Source of the DNA: Roseateles sp.
Lineage (GTDB): Bacteria > Pseudomonadota > Gammaproteobacteria > Burkholderiales > Burkholderiaceae
Assembly (NCBI GenBank): GCA_019232985.1
Contig: JAFAMW010000048.1
Span: 62,001-126,000 of the forward strand
Direction of reading: 5' to 3'
Length of the DNA stretch: 64,000 bases
Made by a program: the position numbers and the translations under genes. Positions 32,574-45,788 of the stretch are shown piece by piece. The first letter of the stretch is position 1, and each line of letters opens with the position of its first letter. The notes beneath the pieces are model-generated. The model had not been told where the DNA came from. It searched no databases and worked only from the letters and a program-made list of their open reading frames with translations.

Positions 32574-32657
32574 GAGGTGATGCGGTGTTCTAGGACTGAA
32601 GATGCGCCCGCAAGGCGGCGGGCCGACGTATGGAAAACAGGCGATTCGGCGGTCAAT

Positions 32658-33881
32658 TCAGCGGGATGGATAGCCCTTGACGAAGGCGCGGATGCGTTCA
32701 GCCGCTTCCTGGCATTCGGACTGCTCGGCCACCAGGGCCAGGCGGATACGCCCGACGCCCGGGTTGACGCCATGGGCGGTTCGCGCCAGCAGGCTGCCCG
32801 GCAGCACGGTCACATTGTATTGAGCCAGCAACTCCAGGGCGAAACGGATGTCGTCGCCGGCCGCAATATGCGGGGGCACGCCGGCCCAGAGGTAAAAGCC
32901 GGCGTCAGGCAGGCGCACGTCCAGCACCTCGGCCAGCAGCGGCGTGATGCGCTCGAACTTGGCCCGGTATTCGGCGCGGTTGGCCACCACATGCGATTCA
33001 TCGTGCCAGGCGTCTACGCTGGCCGCCTGCACCAGCGGATTCATGGCGCTGCCGTGGTAGGTGCGGTAGAGCAGGAAAGCCTTGATCAGGCTGGCATCGC
33101 CGGCCACGAAGCCGGCACGCAGACCTGGCACGTTGGAGCGCTTGGACAGGCTGGTCAGCGCGATCAGGTTGCGAAAGTCGCTGCGGCCCAGCTTGAGGGC
33201 TGCTTCCAGGCCACCCAGCGGCGCCTCGTCGCGGAAGTAGATTTCCGAGTAGCACTCGTCGGAGGCGATGACGAAGCCGTGGCGGTCGCTCAGGTCGAAC
33301 AGGCGCTGCCATTCGGACAGCGGCATGACGGCGCCCGTCGGGTTGCCTGGCGAGCACACATACAGCAGCTGCGTGCGCGCCCAGGTGGCCGCGTCGATCT
33401 GTTCCCAGTCGATGGCGAAGTTGCGCGCCGGGTCTGAATTGGCGAATACAGGCTGGGCGCCGGCCAGCAGGGCAGCCCCTTCGTAGATTTGATAGAAGGG
33501 GTTGGGGCAGACCACGGTGGGCGAGGGCGCGCTGGCGTCGATGACGGTCTGGGCCAGGGAGAACAGCGCCTCGCGCGAGCCATTGACGGGCAGCACCTGG
33601 GTCGACGGATCAATCTGGACCCCGTAGCGGCGTTGCAGCCATGCGGCGCAGGCTTCGCGGAGCCGGTTTTCTCCTACGGTGGCAGGGTAGTTTGACAAGC
33701 CGGCCATGGCACCCACGATGGCGCGTTCCACCAGTTGCGGCGCCGCGTGCTTGGGTTCGCCAATGCCCAGGCTGATGGGCCGCAGAGCCGGATTGGGCCG
33801 AATGTCACGGGTGAGTTGACGAAGACGTTCGAAGGGATAGGGCTGGAGCCGGTTCAGCAGGGGGTTCACGCGCGCGTTCAT
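32658..33881 (-). CDS. dapC: Succinyldiaminopimelate transaminase
   Basis: Class I PLP aminotransferase for the step between DapD and DapE. It has 407 residues with PLP lysine K247 in SLSKRSNVPGLRAGF, plus the NPFYQIYEGAALLAG, CSPGNPTGAV and SDECYSEIYF motifs. The genomic position next to dapD and dapE supports DapC rather than a general aminotransferase. A second, different class I aminotransferase is at 58.4 kb. Confidence 0.92.
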   Translation of the reverse strand: MNARVNPLLNRLQPYPFERLRQLTRDIRPNPALRPISLGIGEPKHAAPQLVERAIVGAMAGLSNYPATVGENRLREACAAWLQRRYGVQIDPSTQVLPVNGSREALFSLAQTVIDASAPSPTVVCPNPFYQIYEGAALLAGAQPVFANSDPARNFAIDWEQIDAATWARTQLLYVCSPGNPTGAVMPLSEWQRLFDLSDRHGFVIASDECYSEIYFRDEAPLGGLEAALKLGRSDFRNLIALTSLSKRSNVPGLRAGFVAGDASLIKAFLLYRTYHGSAMNPLVQAASVDAWHDESHVVANRAEYRAKFERITPLLAEVLDVRLPDAGFYLWAGVPPHIAAGDDIRFALELLAQYNVTVLPGSLLARTAHGVNPGVGRIRLALVAEQSECQEAAERIRAFVKGYPSR

Positions 33882-33945
33882 GTCGACATCATAGGCTTTA
33901 CCGACTTTACACAGGAGCGGCCCTGTGGAGGTGGTACGCTTTTGG

Positions 33946-33970
33946 CCATCGATGGGTTGACCATCGATGG
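33946..33970 (+). promoter_or_regulatory. Pair of CCATCGATGG palindromes, possible operator
   Basis: Two identical perfect 10-base palindromes (33946-33955 and 33961-33970) separated by GTTGA. They lie in the divergent gap between dapC and the solute-binding protein gene, 25 bases before the latter's start. This could be a dimer-of-dimers binding site; no regulator is known. Confidence 0.35.
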
Positions 33971-33994
33971 CGCCAGCATTCCGTGGATGCGCGC

Positions 33995-34876
33995 ATGAAC
34001 TCCAGACGAGGCTTGTATTCCAGCGTGGTGACGAATTCCTGGCGACCCAATCGATTGTGTATTCGGTGGTGCATTGCGCGCATAGGCCAAAGAGGGTGGC
34101 TGCTGGCTATCGCGGCCCTCGGCCTGGCTGCGGGCTCGCACGCCATTGCACAAGCTGCCGAATGCACGAAAGTCGTCGTCACAGCCGACCCCGAATTTCC
34201 ACCCTACGCCTGGTACGACGGCAAGCAATTGCGCGGGGCCAGCGTGGATGTGGTCACGTCAGTGCTGGACAGCATGCATCTGCCCTATGAACTGCGCTAT
34301 GTCGGCCCCTTCGTGCGCGTGTTGCGCAGCGCGCGGTTCGGCGAGGTCGACATCGTCACCGAACTCAAGCGCAACCCGGAGCGCGAGCAGTTTCTGGTGT
34401 TTTCCGAGTCGCCCATCTTCAGCAATCCGAGTTCGGTCTTCGTTCGCAGCGACGTCAGCAGGACCGTGAACAGCCGTGAAGCGCTGGTCGGGCTGCGGGG
34501 CGGCGTGACGCACGGCACCAAGTTCGGCGACGGCATGGACGAATACATCGACGCTCACTTGAGCGTCGAAGTGGCGCCGGGCATCAAGGAAAACTTTGCC
34601 AAGTTGGCCGCGGGACGCATCGACTATTTCCTGTCGCCGCACTACCCGGCGCTGAGCTACCTGATTGCCAGCGGCAGGGCCGATCAATTCCAGGCGCTCA
34701 AGCCCTTCGTGGCCCAGGCCATGAACTACGTCGGGTGGTCGCGCAAGAGCGCCTGCCTGGCGCGCCTGGACGAATTCAATGCCGGCTTGCGCCGCTATCT
34801 GGCCTCCATCAACAGCATGCGCCTGGTTGAAGCCAGTTATGACCTCTGGCAGCACAGCCCGCAAATGGTGCGTTGA
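33995..34876 (+). CDS. Periplasmic solute-binding protein, family 3 type
   Basis: Similar to amino-acid ABC-transporter binding proteins or extracellular sensor proteins: TADPEFPPYAWYDGKQLRGASVDVV is the usual family 3 start, and later LVGLRGGVTHG and LAAGRIDYFLS follow. From the ATG at 33995 it has 293 residues. A signal sequence (GWLLAIAALGLAAGSHAIAQA) begins only about 30 residues in, so translation may start later, perhaps at a non-ATG codon. No permease or ATPase genes are nearby, so it may be an orphan binding protein. Confidence 0.78.
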   Translation: MNSRRGLYSSVVTNSWRPNRLCIRWCIARIGQRGWLLAIAALGLAAGSHAIAQAAECTKVVVTADPEFPPYAWYDGKQLRGASVDVVTSVLDSMHLPYELRYVGPFVRVLRSARFGEVDIVTELKRNPEREQFLVFSESPIFSNPSSVFVRSDVSRTVNSREALVGLRGGVTHGTKFGDGMDEYIDAHLSVEVAPGIKENFAKLAAGRIDYFLSPHYPALSYLIASGRADQFQALKPFVAQAMNYVGWSRKSACLARLDEFNAGLRRYLASINSMRLVEASYDLWQHSPQMVR

Positions 34877-34890
34877 GGGCCCGCCCAGGC

Positions 34891-35403
34891 TCAGAGCAGG
34901 CCGGTTTCAGCGGCGTGTGTGGGCAGGTCGACGCGCGGTGCCGGCTTCCAGTCCTTTTTACGGTGCTCGACCACCACGTTCGTGTAAATACCGCCGCGCA
35001 CATACCACTTGGCGGTGATGCGGATGAAGCGCGGATCGGTGACCTTGACGATGTCTTCCAGGATGGTGTTGGTCACTTTTTCGTGGAACGCGCCTTCGTC
35101 GCGGTAACTCCAGAAGTACATCTTCAGGCTCTTGAGCTCGACGCAATACTGGTCGGCGATCATGTCGATCGTGAAATGCGCGAAGTCGGGTTGGCCGGTC
35201 AGCGGGCAGTGGCAGGTGAATTCGGGCACCTGGAACTGGATCACATAGTCGCGCTCGGGCGCCGGGTTGGGGAACACATGCAGTTCCTTGGACGGTGCCG
35301 ACGGCGGGTTGGGCGGCATCTCGCGCATCTTGGGTGCGGCCTTGCCGGTTTTGGATTTTTCGGTGGGGGCGGCTGCGGGCGCGGATTTCTTGGCCATGGT
35401 CAT
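34891..35403 (-). CDS. queF: NADPH-dependent 7-cyano-7-deazaguanine reductase
   Basis: Reduces preQ0 to preQ1 for queuosine in tRNA. It is the short (unimodular) type, 170 residues with a Lys/Ala-rich N-terminal tail. The catalytic region [16 protein letters not shown] has the cysteine C66 preceding Pro, with D73. [21 protein letters not shown] is the QueF signature. The ATG at 35403 is used; 35397 is an alternative. It converges with the solute-binding protein gene. Confidence 0.93.
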   Translation of the reverse strand: MTMAKKSAPAAAPTEKSKTGKAAPKMREMPPNPPSAPSKELHVFPNPAPERDYVIQFQVPEFTCHCPLTGQPDFAHFTIDMIADQYCVELKSLKMYFWSYRDEGAFHEKVTNTILEDIVKVTDPRFIRITAKWYVRGGIYTNVVVEHRKKDWKPAPRVDLPTHAAETGLL

Positions 35404-35458
35404 GCTCGGTGCGGAGTTTGCAGATGGAAATCTGGACTGATTTTGAACGTAGGTCGAA

Positions 35459-35502
35459 TGGTATCATCCAGCCCCGAGACAGCCCCTTGAAAAGGGGCTT
35501 TT
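35459..35502 (+). promoter_or_regulatory. Extended -10 promoter and leader hairpin before smc
   Basis: TGGTATCAT (35459-35467) is an extended -10. Starting near 35474, the leader would include a strong hairpin: AGCCCCTT (35481-35488) with AAGGGGCT (35492-35499), followed by TTT. It looks like a small terminator placed inside the smc leader, 43 bases before the ATG. Confidence 0.45.
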
Positions 35503-35544
35503 CCGTAAATAAATCAATGGTTTAGAGATTATTCCCATACGCGC

Positions 35545-38500
35545 ATGCGTCTGAACTCGATCAAGCTTTCGGGCTTCAAGTCCTTCGCCGAACACACGCA
35601 TTTCCAACTGCCGGGTCAATTGGTGGGCGTGGTCGGCCCCAACGGCTGCGGCAAGTCCAACATCATGGACGCCGTGCGCTGGGTGCTGGGCGAAAGCAAG
35701 GCCTCCGAGTTGCGCGGCGAGTCCATGCAGGATGTCATCTTCAACGGCTCCGGCAACCGCAAGCCGGCCAGCCGGGCCAGCGTGGAGCTGGTGTTTTCCA
35801 ACGAGGACGCGCGTGCCGGCGGGCAGTGGAACCAGTTCAGCGAGATCGCGGTCAAGCGCGTGCTGACGCGCGACGGCGGCTCCAGCTACTTCATCAACAA
35901 CCAGCCGGTGCGGCGCCGCGATGTGCAGGATGTGTTCCTGGGAACGGGCTTGGGGCCGCGCGCCTACGCCATCATCGGCCAGGGCACCATCAACCGCATC
36001 CTGGAGAGCAAGCCGGAAGACCTGCGCATGTTCCTGGAGGAGGCCGCCGGCGTTTCCAAGTACAAGGAGCGCCGCCGCGAGACCGAGAACCGCCTCAAGG
36101 ACACGCGCGAGAACCTCACCCGCGTCGACGACATCCTGCGCGAGCTCAACAGCAACCTGGAGCGCCTGGAGCGCCAGGCCGAGGTGGCGGCCACCTACCG
36201 CGCCCTGCAGGACAGCGGCACACTCAAGCTGCACCAGCTCTGGTTCCTCAAGCACCGCGACGCCACCGGCGAGCAAGCTCGCGTGCAGGCCGAGCACGCG
36301 CAGGCAGTCAATGCCCTGGAGGCCCGCATGGCCGAGCTGCGCCATGTCGAGGCCGAGCTGGAAACCGTGCGCCAGGCCCACTATGCGGCGGGAGACGAGT
36401 TGCATGCCTCGCAGGGTCGCATGGCCGAAGCCCAATTGGAGGTCAGCCGGCTGGAGGAGCGCATCCGCTACGTGGTCGAAGGTCGTCAGCGCGTCGAGCA
36501 GCGCCTGATCGAGTTGCAGGCGCAAAGCCGGCAATGGCAAGACCGTGCCGCGCAAGCCCTGGCGGACCTGGAAGACGTCGCCGTCCAGATGGCGCAGGCC
36601 GAAGAGCAGAGCGAGGTGCTGGCCGCGCAGGCCGAGGAGCAGGCGACGCTGCTGCCGGGCGTGGAAGAGGCCCTGCGACAGGCGCAGGCCAAGGCCAATG
36701 AGCAGCGCACGCAGGTCAATCAGGTGCAGCAGCAGATCCAGGTCCTGGCGGCCGAAAGCCGCAATCTGGATGAACAGTCGCGCCAGTTGCGCAACCGCCG
36801 CGAACGACTGGCCGCCGAGCGCCAGAGCCTGGCCGCGCCCGACGAGGCGAAGCTGGCCGAGCTCAAGTTCAACAGCGATGCGGCCGACGAGGCCCGTGAC
36901 CTGCTCGACGCCCAATTGCACGAGCTGAGCGAGCAGGCGCCCGCGCTGGACGAGACCCGCCGCGCCGCCCAGCTGGACGCGAACGCGCAACTGTCGCGCC
37001 AGTCCGACTTGTCGGCCCGCCAGGAGGCCTTGAAGGCCTTGCAGGAGAAAGTGCAGACCGAAGGCAAGCTCAAGCCCTGGCTGGCCAAGCATGGCATGGA
37101 CGGCATGAGCGGCTTGTGGACCCGGCTGCACATCGAGACCGGTTGGGAAAATGCGCTCGAAGCGGCCTTGCGCGAGCGCATGGGTGCGCTTGAGGTCGGC
37201 CGGCTGGAAACCGTGCGCGCCTTTGCACAGGACGCGCCGCCTGCCAGGCTGGCCTTCTATTCGCTACCGCAGCCCGGCATCGCCAACAGCCACAATACCC
37301 TGTCGCGTCTGAGCGATTTACTGCGCTTGGAAGATGCCGGCCTGAAGGCCTTGCTCAACGACTGGCTGGAAGGCGTCTACACCGCGTTCACGCTCGACGA
37401 GGCGCTGGCCCATCGCAGCAAGCTCACCCATGGCGAGCTGATCATGACGCGCGAGGGCCACGCCGTCAGCCAGTTCGCGGTCAGCTTTTATGCGCCGGAT
37501 TCCGAGTCCGCAGGCCTGTTGGCGCGCGCGCAGGAGATCGAGAACCTGGGCCTGGAGCTGCGCGCCCAGCAACTGATCGCCGACGAGGCCAAGAGCCGGC
37601 TGGTGCGCGCCGAAGCCGCCAGCAGCGAGGCCTCGCAGCGCCTGGCCCATCTGCGGCGCCAGGCTGGCGAGGCGCAGACGCGGGCGCACCAGCTGCACGT
37701 CGAATGGCTGCGGCTGTCGCAGCAGGCGCAGGCCACCGGCGCTCGGCGCGAGCAGTTGGCCGAGGAACTGGCCGAGATCGACGCCCAGGCGGAAGACATC
37801 CAGGAGCGCCGCATGGTCGGCGAGGCTCGCTTCGAGGAGCTCGACCTGCAACTGGCGACGGCGCAGGAGCGCCACGCCGAGCTGGAAGACGCGGTGATCC
37901 AGGCCGAGCGGCGTCTGGGCGAGTCGCGCGACCAGTTGCGCGCCCTGGAGCGCCGCGCCCAGGAGGCGCAGTTCAGCGCTCGGGGGCTGGCGGCACGGCG
38001 CGGCGAGCTGCAGCGTTCGATCGAAACCGCGCAAAGCCAGGTCCAGGTCAACACGCAGTCGGCCCAAGGCTTGCAAGGCGAGCTCGACGCGCTCAACGAC
38101 ACCGCTGCGCAAGCCGGTTTGCAGGAGGCGCTGGCCCTCAAGCTCGAGCGCGAGAAAGAGCTGGCGGGCGTGCGGGCCTCTTACGACGACTTGAGCCTGC
38201 GCTTGCGCAAGGCCGACGAGCAGCGCCTTGAATTCGAGCGCAGCCTGGAGCCCTTGCGCGAACGCATCACCAAGCTGCAGTTGGAAGAGCAGGCCGCGCA
38301 ACTGGGCGGCGCGCAATACATGGAGCAGCTCACGGCGGCGCAGGTGGACCTGGAGCAGCTCGCACGCACGATTGCCGAAGGTGAGGTGAAGCTTTACGGC
38401 CTGCAGGGCGAGATTGATCGCATCAACCGCGACATCGCCGCCCTGGGCGCCGTCAACCTGGCGGCGCTCGACGAGCTGACGGTCGCGCGCGAGCGCAAGC

Positions 38501-39063
38501 AGTTTCTCGATGCGCAGGTGAGCGACCTGATGGCAGCCATCACGACGCTGGAAGACGCGATCCACAAGATCGACCTGGAAACCCGCGACCTTCTGTCGGC
38601 GACCTTCAACCAGGTCAACGAGCATTTCGGCCGCATGTTCCCCAGCCTGTTCGGCGGTGGCAATGCGCGCCTCGTGATGACGGGCGACGAGATTCTCGAT
38701 GCCGGCGTGCAGGTCATGGCGCAGCCGCCGGGCAAGAAGAACAGCACCATCCACCTGCTGTCGGGCGGCGAGAAGGCCCTGACCGCGATTGCGCTGGTAT
38801 TTGCGATCTTCCAGCTCAATCCGGCGCCGTTCTGCCTGCTGGACGAGGTGGATGCGCCCTTGGACGACGCCAATACCGGGCGTTATGCCAAGCTGGTGAC
38901 CGAGATGAGCCGCGGAACGCAGTTCCTGTTCATCTCCCACAATAAGATCGCCATGGAAATGGCTGAACAACTGATTGGTGTGACCATGCAAGAGCAAGGT
39001 GTTTCGCGCATCGTGGCCGTCGATATGGAAGCCGCACTGGGCATGGCGGAGGCTTCGGTATGA
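35545..39063 (+). CDS. smc: Chromosome segregation SMC protein
   Basis: Structural-maintenance-of-chromosomes ATPase that organises the chromosome with ScpA/ScpB. The 1172-residue protein has the N-terminal Walker A (GPNGCGKSN, about 32-40), long coiled coils, a hinge near residues 515-650, and C-terminal signature LLSGGEKALTAIAL and Walker B FCLLDEVDAPLDDAN. Length and layout are complete. Its stop overlaps the start of the ZipA-like gene. Presence of smc (rather than mukB) fits a betaproteobacterium. Confidence 0.96.
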   Translation: MRLNSIKLSGFKSFAEHTHFQLPGQLVGVVGPNGCGKSNIMDAVRWVLGESKASELRGESMQDVIFNGSGNRKPASRASVELVFSNEDARAGGQWNQFSEIAVKRVLTRDGGSSYFINNQPVRRRDVQDVFLGTGLGPRAYAIIGQGTINRILESKPEDLRMFLEEAAGVSKYKERRRETENRLKDTRENLTRVDDILRELNSNLERLERQAEVAATYRALQDSGTLKLHQLWFLKHRDATGEQARVQAEHAQAVNALEARMAELRHVEAELETVRQAHYAAGDELHASQGRMAEAQLEVSRLEERIRYVVEGRQRVEQRLIELQAQSRQWQDRAAQALADLEDVAVQMAQAEEQSEVLAAQAEEQATLLPGVEEALRQAQAKANEQRTQVNQVQQQIQVLAAESRNLDEQSRQLRNRRERLAAERQSLAAPDEAKLAELKFNSDAADEARDLLDAQLHELSEQAPALDETRRAAQLDANAQLSRQSDLSARQEALKALQEKVQTEGKLKPWLAKHGMDGMSGLWTRLHIETGWENALEAALRERMGALEVGRLETVRAFAQDAPPARLAFYSLPQPGIANSHNTLSRLSDLLRLEDAGLKALLNDWLEGVYTAFTLDEALAHRSKLTHGELIMTREGHAVSQFAVSFYAPDSESAGLLARAQEIENLGLELRAQQLIADEAKSRLVRAEAASSEASQRLAHLRRQAGEAQTRAHQLHVEWLRLSQQAQATGARREQLAEELAEIDAQAEDIQERRMVGEARFEELDLQLATAQERHAELEDAVIQAERRLGESRDQLRALERRAQEAQFSARGLAARRGELQRSIETAQSQVQVNTQSAQGLQGELDALNDTAAQAGLQEALALKLEREKELAGVRASYDDLSLRLRKADEQRLEFERSLEPLRERITKLQLEEQAAQLGGAQYMEQLTAAQVDLEQLARTIAEGEVKLYGLQGEIDRINRDIAALGAVNLAALDELTVARERKQFLDAQVSDLMAAITTLEDAIHKIDLETRDLLSATFNQVNEHFGRMFPSLFGGGNARLVMTGDEILDAGVQVMAQPPGKKNSTIHLLSGGEKALTAIALVFAIFQLNPAPFCLLDEVDAPLDDANTGRYAKLVTEMSRGTQFLFISHNKIAMEMAEQLIGVTMQEQGVSRIVAVDMEAALGMAEASV

Positions 39064-40121
39064 CCTTGACGGCGATGTTGGCCATCCTCGGTGGCCTGGT
39101 GTTGGCAGGTGTGATCGCGCATGGCGCCTGGACCGCGCGCAAGGCCGGCCCGCGCCGCGCCGACCCCCAGCTTGAACCGCAGATGAGCGGGCACGAGCCC
39201 GACATGGGCGAGGCCAAGGATGCGGTCTCGCAGGACTTTCAGGAAGACGACGCGGCAGACCCCTTGAAACCGTCGGCGCGGCCGCAGGCGCGCAAGCCCT
39301 CGAACCGGGTCGACGCCTTGATCGACGCCATCGCAGTCATTTCCGTCGACGCACCGGTCAGCGGCGAGATGGCCATCTCGCACTTGCCCGGCAGCCGCCG
39401 GGCCGGCTCCAAGCCCTTTCACATCGAGGGCCTGAACGCCGAGAGCGGCGAGTGGGAATTGCCCCTGAAGGCCCGGCGCTACAGCGAATTCCAGGCCGGC
39501 GTGCAGATGGCCAACCGCAGCGGCGCGATGAACGAGATCGAGTATTCCGAATTCGTCCAGAAGGTGCAGGCCTTCAGCGACGGCGTGGGCGGCTTCGTGC
39601 AGTTCCCCGACATGCTGGAAGTGGTGGCGCACGCGCGTGAACTGGACCAGTTCGCCGGCGACCACGACGCGCAACTGGCGGTCCTGCTGCGCGCCCGCAA
39701 TGCCTCCTGGACCCTGGGCTTCGTGCAGCAGATGGCCTTGCGGCACGGCTTCGTGCCGGGCGCCGTGCCCGGCCGCCTGGTGATGGCCGCCGACGAGGAG
39801 GGCGCGCCGCCCATCCTTTTGCTCAGCTTCGACGCCCAGGCCGCCCTGGCCGAAGACCCGCAGGCCTCGTCGCTGCGCGAGATCACGCTCTCGCTCGACG
39901 TACCGCAAACGGCCGAGGCCCTGGAACCCTTCGGCACCTGGCAGGAATCCGCACGCGGCCTGGCGCGCGACTTGGAGGCCGACGTCTGCGACGACCGGGG
40001 CCAGGTCTTGAATCTGCACGCCTTCACCTCCATCGGCCAGGAACTCTCCACCCTCTACAAGGCCCTGGCCTCCCGCGATCTCGCCGCCGGCAGCCTGGCA
40101 GCACGCCGCCTGTTCAGTTAA
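39060..40121 (+). CDS. zipA: ZipA-like cell-division protein
   Basis: ZipA tethers FtsZ to the inner membrane. The 353-residue product has an N-terminal membrane helix (about 4-24), an acidic/Pro-rich linker and a C-terminal ZipA-type domain (from about 215, with VLLRARNASWTLGFVQQMAL... LSLDVPQTAEALEPF). It overlaps smc by four bases, and ligA follows after the slyX and CNNM genes. smc-zipA-ligA linkage supports the call; sequence conservation with E. coli ZipA is low. Confidence 0.78.
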   Translation: MTLTAMLAILGGLVLAGVIAHGAWTARKAGPRRADPQLEPQMSGHEPDMGEAKDAVSQDFQEDDAADPLKPSARPQARKPSNRVDALIDAIAVISVDAPVSGEMAISHLPGSRRAGSKPFHIEGLNAESGEWELPLKARRYSEFQAGVQMANRSGAMNEIEYSEFVQKVQAFSDGVGGFVQFPDMLEVVAHARELDQFAGDHDAQLAVLLRARNASWTLGFVQQMALRHGFVPGAVPGRLVMAADEEGAPPILLLSFDAQAALAEDPQASSLREITLSLDVPQTAEALEPFGTWQESARGLARDLEADVCDDRGQVLNLHAFTSIGQELSTLYKALASRDLAAGSLAARRLFS

Positions 40122-40127
40122 ATCGGA

Positions 40128-40243
40128 CGCGCCTCCAGGGAGGCCCGCCGGGCCGACACCCCAGCAGACGCCGCGGATCCGGCTCTGCCGGTCCGCCGTC
40201 GTCGCCCCCTTGAGGGGGAAGCGCTCCGCGCTTCCGGGGTGGT
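40128..40243 (-). repeat. Modular intergenic element, copy 3 (after slyX)
   Basis: Read on the minus strand it begins right after the slyX stop. The core CCCCCTCAAGGGGG is at 40203-40217, a hairpin follows (40173-40183 with 40187-40196, one bulged T), then a block D relative (GCTGGGGTGT, CGGCCCGGCG). Similarity to copies 1 and 2 is partial but the order of parts is the same. Confidence 0.55.
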
Positions 40244-40474
40244 TCAATAGTGCGGCGGCAGCTCGTCCCGCAAGCTCTTGAACGGGGCCGCGCCGCCATC
40301 CTCGCTGCGTTCGCGCAACTGGCTCAATTCGCGGATCAGGGCGTCGATCTGCTGTTGCTGCCGGGCGATGATCTGGTTCAGGTGGTCCAGCAGGTCCTCG
40401 CTGAAGCTGGCCTTGATTTCCAGCTCGGTGATGCGTTGTTCAAGCCTTGTTTCAGGCGGGTGTTGGGCGTCCAT
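40244..40474 (-). CDS. slyX: SlyX family protein
   Basis: A 76-residue coiled-coil protein, LEQRITELEIKASFSEDLLD...QQQQIDALIRELSQLRER, ending LPPHY, the conserved SlyX C-terminus. Its function is unknown. It is divergent from the CNNM/CBS gene; the gap holds an inverted GATATTA...TAATATC pair (40478-40484 and 40503-40509) that could carry a -10 element on each strand. Confidence 0.88.
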   Translation of the reverse strand: MDAQHPPETRLEQRITELEIKASFSEDLLDHLNQIIARQQQQIDALIRELSQLRERSEDGGAAPFKSLRDELPPHY

Positions 40475-40533
40475 GCCGATATTAGAACCGAGCGGCGCAC
40501 GTTAATATCATCGCTTCCTGTGGGAATTGCCCA

Positions 40534-43996
<3,463 letters not shown>

Positions 43997-44183
43997 TTCA
44001 GCACTTTGTGACCCTTGCGACGGGTTCGCAGGCGATCCCTGTGCGATCTCCCCCTTGAAGTGTTCGCAAGGTCTCGCGAACTGAAGCGTGTCGCGGTTTG
44101 TCCTCACTGTTGGCCGGTGCATTGCCCCTTAGCATACGCGCACCTTTTCGACGAAAAGGCTCGTTCACAAGGAGCATCGATTC

Positions 44184-44867
44184 ATGAACCGATATGCAGC
44201 TGAATTTGTAGGCACCTTCTGGTTGGTCTTGGGCGGATGCGGCAGCGCCGTGCTGGCTGCCGCTTTTCCTGGCGTGGGCATCGGCCTGCTTGGCGTGTCG
44301 CTGGCCTTTGGCCTGACCGTGCTGACCATGGCGTTCGCCATTGGTCACATCAGCGGCTGCCACCTCAATCCGGCGGTATCCGTCGGCTTGTGGAGCGCAG
44401 GACGCTTTCCCAGCAAGGACTTGCTGCCCTACATCGCGGCGCAGGTGTTGGGCGGCATCGCCGGCGCGGGCATCCTGTACCTGATTGCCAGCGGCAAGGC
44501 TGGCTTCGACGCCAGCGCGGGTTTTGCGTCGAACGGCTTCGGGGCGCATTCTCCCGGCGGCTACTCGATGACGGCAGCCCTGACCTGCGAGTTGGTGATG
44601 ACGGCGATGTTCCTGGTCATCATCCTGGGCGCGACCGATGCCGACGCGCCGGCCGGCTTTGCCCCGATTGCGATCGGCCTGGGCCTGACGCTGATCCACC
44701 TGATCAGCATCCCGGTCACCAACACCTCCGTCAATCCGGCGCGCAGCACGGGCGTGGCCTTGTTCGCCGGCGGCTGGGCCGTCGAGCAGCTCTGGGCCTT
44801 CTGGGTTGCACCGATCCTGGGCGCTGTACTCGGCGCAGGCGTCTACCGGATCATCAAATCGCGCTGA
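44184..44867 (+). CDS. aqpZ: Aquaporin Z
   Basis: Water channel of the inner membrane, 227 residues with six helices and two NPA loops (62-64 in [13 protein letters not shown] and 184-186 in [10 protein letters not shown], with selectivity-filter arginine R187). AAGGAG lies nine bases before the ATG. The 187-base gap upstream (43997-44183) has no gene; it contains a hairpin CCTTTTC-GAC-GAAAAGG in the likely leader, where it might affect translation. Confidence 0.94.
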   Translation: MNRYAAEFVGTFWLVLGGCGSAVLAAAFPGVGIGLLGVSLAFGLTVLTMAFAIGHISGCHLNPAVSVGLWSAGRFPSKDLLPYIAAQVLGGIAGAGILYLIASGKAGFDASAGFASNGFGAHSPGGYSMTAALTCELVMTAMFLVIILGATDADAPAGFAPIAIGLGLTLIHLISIPVTNTSVNPARSTGVALFAGGWAVEQLWAFWVAPILGAVLGAGVYRIIKSR

Positions 44868-44879
44868 GTCCGGTCTTGG

Positions 44880-45767
44880 TCAGGACGCAGTCCTGAACAG
44901 CAGGCGCGGCGTGACCAGACCCACGGCCAGGGCCGTGCCTGCCAGCACCACAAGGCAACCGATCAAGGCGTGTAGGTCCAGCGATTCCGCCAGGAACATG
45001 AAGCCCCAGAGGTGCGCAAAGACCGGGATCAGGAAGGTCACGGCCATGGCATTGCTGGCGCCCACTCGCTGGATCAGCCGGAAATAGAGCAGGTAGGCCA
45101 CGCCCGAGCACAAAATGGCCAGCATGGCCACGCAGAACCAGGCCAGGGCAGGCGGCGGCGTGTCGGGCCAGTTGATGCCGGCCGGTATGCCCAGCATCAA
45201 GGCTGCGGCCACCTGGCTGCCGGTGGCAACGCTCAGGGGGCTGGCCCGGTTCAGGTGCTTGCGGCTGTAGTTGCCGGCAATGCCATAGCACAGCGCCGCG
45301 CCCAGGCAGGCCACGATGGCCCAGCCGCTGCCGCCCGGCTTGAAGCTCGCATGGTCCCAGGCCAGGAACACCACGCCTGAAAACGCCAGCACCATGCCCA
45401 CGATCCGGCTCGCACTCAGCGCCTGCGACAGCCACACCCAGGCCACCAGCGCACCCCACAAGGGCGTGGTGGCGTTGAGGATGCTGGACATGCCGGCCGT
45501 GATCGACATGGCAGCGTAGGCGAACAAGGCAAAGGGCAGGGCGCTGTTGAGCAGGCCCACGACGGCCAGCGGCCGCCATTCCTGCCTCAGCACCTGCAGG
45601 CCCTGCCTGTGCCACAGGATGGGCATCAGGAAGATGCTGGCGCCGGCCACCCGCAGGGTCGCCATGGCCAGCGGGCCGAATGCATGCACCGACAGGCGCA
45701 TGAAGAGGAAGGAAGCGCCCCAGATGGCGGCGAGCACGAGGAGTTCCAGCAGGTCCTTGGGTTTCAT
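44880..45767 (-). CDS. EamA/DMT-family exporter
   Basis: A 295-residue inner-membrane protein with ten predicted helices in two EamA repeats (LLVLAAIWGASFLFMRLS at the start; LGAALCYGIAGNYSRKHL at the second repeat). Substrate cannot be told from sequence. It converges on aqpZ and lies downstream of ogt on the same strand, 21 bases apart, so it may be carried along on the alkylation-repair transcript. Confidence 0.85.
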   Translation of the reverse strand: MKPKDLLELLVLAAIWGASFLFMRLSVHAFGPLAMATLRVAGASIFLMPILWHRQGLQVLRQEWRPLAVVGLLNSALPFALFAYAAMSITAGMSSILNATTPLWGALVAWVWLSQALSASRIVGMVLAFSGVVFLAWDHASFKPGGSGWAIVACLGAALCYGIAGNYSRKHLNRASPLSVATGSQVAAALMLGIPAGINWPDTPPPALAWFCVAMLAILCSGVAYLLYFRLIQRVGASNAMAVTFLIPVFAHLWGFMFLAESLDLHALIGCLVVLAGTALAVGLVTPRLLFRTAS

Positions 45768-45788
45768 GGGTACAGGTCGTTGGAGGGG

